DNA of 64,000 nt, taken from assembly GCF_024228315.1 (NCBI RefSeq), contig NZ_CP100454.1, forward strand, positions 868,001 through 932,000, read 5' to 3'. Below the pieces are notes generated by a model. That model had not been told where the DNA came from and ran no database searches. It worked only from the letters and a program-made list of their open reading frames with translations. Shown here piece after piece: positions 61,792 to 64,000 of this stretch; position 1 is the stretch's first letter, and each line of letters begins with the position of its first letter. The translations under genes were made by a program, and so were the position numbers. The DNA comes from Halomarina pelagica. GTDB taxonomy: Archaea > Halobacteriota > Halobacteria > Halobacteriales > Haloarculaceae.

Positions 61792-62298
61792 ATGGACTAC
61801 GCGTACTACTACGAGCGTATGAACACCGAGGCCGTCGGCCGCTACGACGTGAGCCCGCTGCTCGCCGACGGGGACGTGTTCGCGAATCTCGTCGCGGACC
61901 TGCTCGACCCGCTCGCCGACGACTACACCCGCGTCGTCGGTATCGAGGCGCTCGGATTCGTCCTCGGCGGTGCCGCCGCCCGCGAGGCCGGCGTCGGCTT
62001 CGTCCCCGTTCGGAAGGGCGGGAAGCTACCGCTCCGCGACGACGAGGTGCTCCGGCGCGAGGTGACGGACTACTCCGGGGAGGGGAAGACGCTCGAACTC
62101 GCCGTGGGCGCGCTCAACGGCGATGATCGGGTGCTCGTCGTCGACGACTGGATAGAGACCGGCGCGCAGATGCGCGCAGCGTGCGATCTCGTGGAGTCGG
62201 CGGACGGCGAGATCGCGGGAGTCAGCGTCCTCCGCGCGCACCGCGACGAGCGGACGCGCGACCTCTTCGAACGGTACGACGTGTACTCGCTCGGCTGA
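61792..62298 (+). CDS. Phosphoribosyltransferase (adenine/hypoxanthine type)
   Basis: 168 residues starting 3 bases after the PhnP-like gene. The PRPP loop is DRVLVVDDWIETGAQMRAA (~107-125). Also VVGIEALGFVLGGAAAREAGVGFVPVRKGGKLP, as in archaeal APRT/HGPRT-like proteins. The base accepted is not certain. With the MBL gene it may handle ribose-phosphate or nucleobase salvage. Confidence 0.9.
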   Translation: MDYAYYYERMNTEAVGRYDVSPLLADGDVFANLVADLLDPLADDYTRVVGIEALGFVLGGAAAREAGVGFVPVRKGGKLPLRDDEVLRREVTDYSGEGKTLELAVGALNGDDRVLVVDDWIETGAQMRAACDLVESADGEIAGVSVLRAHRDERTRDLFERYDVYSLG

Positions 62299-62302
62299 AC
62301 GG

Positions 62303-63283
62303 CTACGAGAACCGATCCAGCCCCGCCTGCTCGCGCCGCGCGCCAGCCGGGTCGCGCACCCACGGCGAGTGTTCGTCGCGGTGGGCGTCGAGGTCGACGT
62401 TGGGGACCGCGACGCTCCCGGCCTCGCCGCTCCCGCCTTCGCCCTCGCCCTCCGCGCAGTCGCAGGGGTTCGACGGGCCGACGACGCGCCCCTCGCGGGC
62501 GCAGTACGGGATCCCACCGACGCCCGCGATCGGTCGGTCCTCGACGTGCGGGCAATCGGGGAAGGTGACGCGCCAGCCCTTGCCGTAGGCGCGCTCGGCG
62601 AGGCGGCGGCGCAGGCGAGCCTTCTCGGCGGCGCTGACGACGCGCACCCGCGTCCGGCTCGGGCGCTCTTCCAGCACGTCGATCCCGTCCTCGGAGGCGG
62701 CGAGCGGCGTCGGCTCGCGCACCACCTCGTACGCGCCGGTCTCCCCATGGACCCGCCAGACGCCCACCGCCTCGGGGATGCGGTTGAGGTGCGCCCGCGT
62801 CACGTAGGACTCGGTGGCGAGGACGATCTCGTCCACGACGGCGAGGCTCACGTCCTTCCGGAGTTGCGTCTCCAGGTCGCCGGGTCGCCCGAGGTCTGGC
62901 TTGTTCTCGATCCCGACGAGGCGCGAGAACCAGTCGGGGTAGCGCGCGGTCTGTCTGACGTACGTGCGCCCCGAGCGCCGCTCGCGCTCGAAGAAGCCGA
63001 CCTCGCAGGCGCGCTCGACGGCGCTCCGCGCGCGGTCGGGGTGACAGTCGAAGCAGTCCTTCCAGTAGCGGGCGCGCCCGGTGCCGACGTCGGCCTCGAT
63101 GGCCGCGTCGGGGATGCGATCGGGCGTGATGCGCGTCCGGGCGTCGAACTCGGGGCCGGGTTCGACGAGCAGCGCGTCGAGCACGCGCCGGCCGCGCGTG
63201 CTCGTCCCGAGCTGTCGGCTGACGAGGTGCCCCCCGCTCTCCAGGCGGGCGCACAGCGCCATCTCGAACGCGAACTCGCGCAC
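62303..63283 (-). CDS. DUF5787 family protein
   Basis: 326 residues from GTG 63283 (GTG 63316 would add 11). It opens VREFAFEMALCARLESGGH. Pairs of cysteines recur: KDCFDCHPDRA, FPDCPHVE, GIPYCAREG and NPCDCAEG, suggesting metal binding. The central part (GIENKPDLGRPGDLETQLRKDVSLAVVDEIVLATESY) looks like a restriction-endonuclease-like E-x-K core. Haloarchaeal family of unknown function; nuclease activity is speculation. It ends 4 bases from the convergent phosphoribosyltransferase. Confidence 0.8.
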   Translation of the reverse strand: MREFAFEMALCARLESGGHLVSRQLGTSTRGRRVLDALLVEPGPEFDARTRITPDRIPDAAIEADVGTGRARYWKDCFDCHPDRARSAVERACEVGFFERERRSGRTYVRQTARYPDWFSRLVGIENKPDLGRPGDLETQLRKDVSLAVVDEIVLATESYVTRAHLNRIPEAVGVWRVHGETGAYEVVREPTPLAASEDGIDVLEERPSRTRVRVVSAAEKARLRRRLAERAYGKGWRVTFPDCPHVEDRPIAGVGGIPYCAREGRVVGPSNPCDCAEGEGEGGSGEAGSVAVPNVDLDAHRDEHSPWVRDPAGARREQAGLDRFS

Positions 63284-63418
63284 GGTCGTCGTTGGACGAG
63301 CGACGAGAAAAGTCACGCGGGCGCGGTGCTCGCGGTCGCTCTACCTACCGTCGGCGGTCGTCGCGACCGAACGTCGACGCTCGGGCCCCCCTCGACCGGG
63401 GGCGGCCGGCCGGCGGCG

Positions 63419-63541
63419 TCACTCCTCTCGCTCCTCCGTGACGGGGATCTCCCGGCCGTCGAGGTCGTCGCGCGACGAGCGACGGGTCAGCCCGGCCAGG
63501 TTCGTGACGAGCAGGTCGGGGAGGTGTCGCCAGCGTAGCAT
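63419..63541 (-). CDS. Small basic hypothetical protein
   Basis: 40 residues from ATG 63541: MLRWRHLPDLLVTNLAGLTR, then RSSRDDLDGREIPVTEEREE. It is in the same direction as DUF5787, 136 bases upstream. Sensible codon use and amphipathic start favour a gene, but there is no recognised family. Confidence 0.4.
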   Translation of the reverse strand: MLRWRHLPDLLVTNLAGLTRRSSRDDLDGREIPVTEEREE

Positions 63542-63698
63542 GGCGCGAACGTCGGGGAGCGCCGGTAAAGGCGTTTCGTAGCCGTCTGACGGTCGTTCGA
63601 CGCGCGTCAGCCGTCGACTCGCCCGCGGCGCGCTACCGTGAGCGGTGCGCGCGGGAGACCCGCGCGCAGGGCGGTCGTCCGCACGTGGGCCCCCTATC

Positions 63699-64000
63699 CT
63701 ACGCGGGGGGTTTCCTGCTCGCGGGTGCCTCCGAGGAGGCGTCGCCCGCGACCACGGTCTGGACGTACTCGATCCCCGTGCCGTACGCCCCGCTGTGCTC
63801 CTTGACGACGTCGAGCGTCGCGGCGTACGTCTCCTCGCGCGCCCAGTCGCGCTGGAACTCGAGGAGGACCTGCTGCCAGGTGACCGGGACGACGCCCGCC
63901 TGGATCATGCGTTCGACCGCCATCTCGTGGGCCTCTTTCGTGGTTCCGCCACACGCGTCGGTGACGACGTACACGTCGTAGCCGTCCGCCAGCGCGTCGA
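63699..64000 (-). CDS. Isochorismatase-family (YcaC-like) hydrolase, N-terminus outside window
   Basis: Only the C-terminal ~100 residues are present. DALADGYDVYVVTDACGGTT is the YcaC-like segment that follows the catalytic Cys strand, followed by KEAHEMAVERMIQAGVVPVTWQQVLLEFQRDWA and YGTGIEYVQTVV. The acidic/Pro tail SSEAPASRKPPA closes it. The catalytic Asp, Lys and Cys would lie mostly beyond 64000. Substrate unknown. Confidence 0.85.
   Translation of the reverse strand, partial: DALADGYDVYVVTDACGGTTKEAHEMAVERMIQAGVVPVTWQQVLLEFQRDWAREETYAATLDVVKEHSGAYGTGIEYVQTVVAGDASSEAPASRKPPA

Overview
This 64 kb window is chromosomal DNA from a halophilic archaeon (class Halobacteria). The GC content is very high, the proteins are rich in Asp and Glu, and starts are often GTG. 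Many genes have a T-rich TATA element about 22-30 nt before the start codon, as in leaderless mRNAs. The gene content is also archaeal: RFC small subunit, L40e, a ubiquitin-like SAMP, a histone-fold DUF1931 protein, Tsr3 and archaeal AlaS. The genus cannot be named. No rRNA, tRNA, CRISPR array, intact transposase or replication origin was found.

Layout. 1-7.3 kb: a partial cmi4-like gene, a biotin ECF transporter operon (bioY-bioM-bioN), an Fe-S oxidoreductase with a membrane cytochrome-like domain, a GerW-type protein, a membrane protein and hemB. 7.3-16.9 kb: an AT-rich control region, an Amt-PII fusion, an inverted-repeat island, then hemL, hemC, SUMT and hemD with two membrane proteins and an MFS carrier. 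Five enzymes of the uroporphyrinogen/siroheme route therefore lie within about 9 kb. 17-21 kb: a RecJ-like DHH nuclease, a small membrane protein, and an HxlR regulator divergent from a ring-cleaving dioxygenase and a carboxylesterase, which resembles a quinone-detoxification module. 21-31 kb: an AT-rich patch with a frameshifted lipoprotein gene, DUF5783, NifU, a ketopantoate-reductase-like gene, two zinc-ribbon paralogues, two phosphohexomutases, rpiA, a DUF1931 histone-fold gene, larB, GIY-YIG, samp2 with a GNAT gene, and a bactofilin-like membrane protein.

31-45.6 kb: rfcS followed by about 1 kb of non-coding repeats, then tspO, alaS, a MazG-like pyrophosphohydrolase, two alpha/beta hydrolases (one without its nucleophile), a sequon-rich secreted protein, a GATase, a USP, a ClC channel, a glutaryl-CoA-dehydrogenase-like gene and a second repeat island. 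45.6-64 kb: rpl40e, an enolase-like protein, tsr3, a Tat lipoprotein, a SHOCT protein, serS, an SDR, an MBL hydrolase, a CPA antiporter, a thioesterase remnant, a BtrH-type protein, a FetAB-like ABC pair, a thiolase, a three-gene operon (AAA ATPase with a His/Asp tail, PhnP-like hydrolase, phosphoribosyltransferase), DUF5787, and an isochorismatase-family gene cut by the window end.

The strongest unexplained signal is a dispersed non-coding element present at 9.8-10.1 kb and 45.1-45.6 kb. Both copies carry, on the minus strand, a TTTATA promoter-like box followed by conserved stems, one of which is kept by different bases in the two copies. It may be a small-RNA gene family carried by a mobile repeat.
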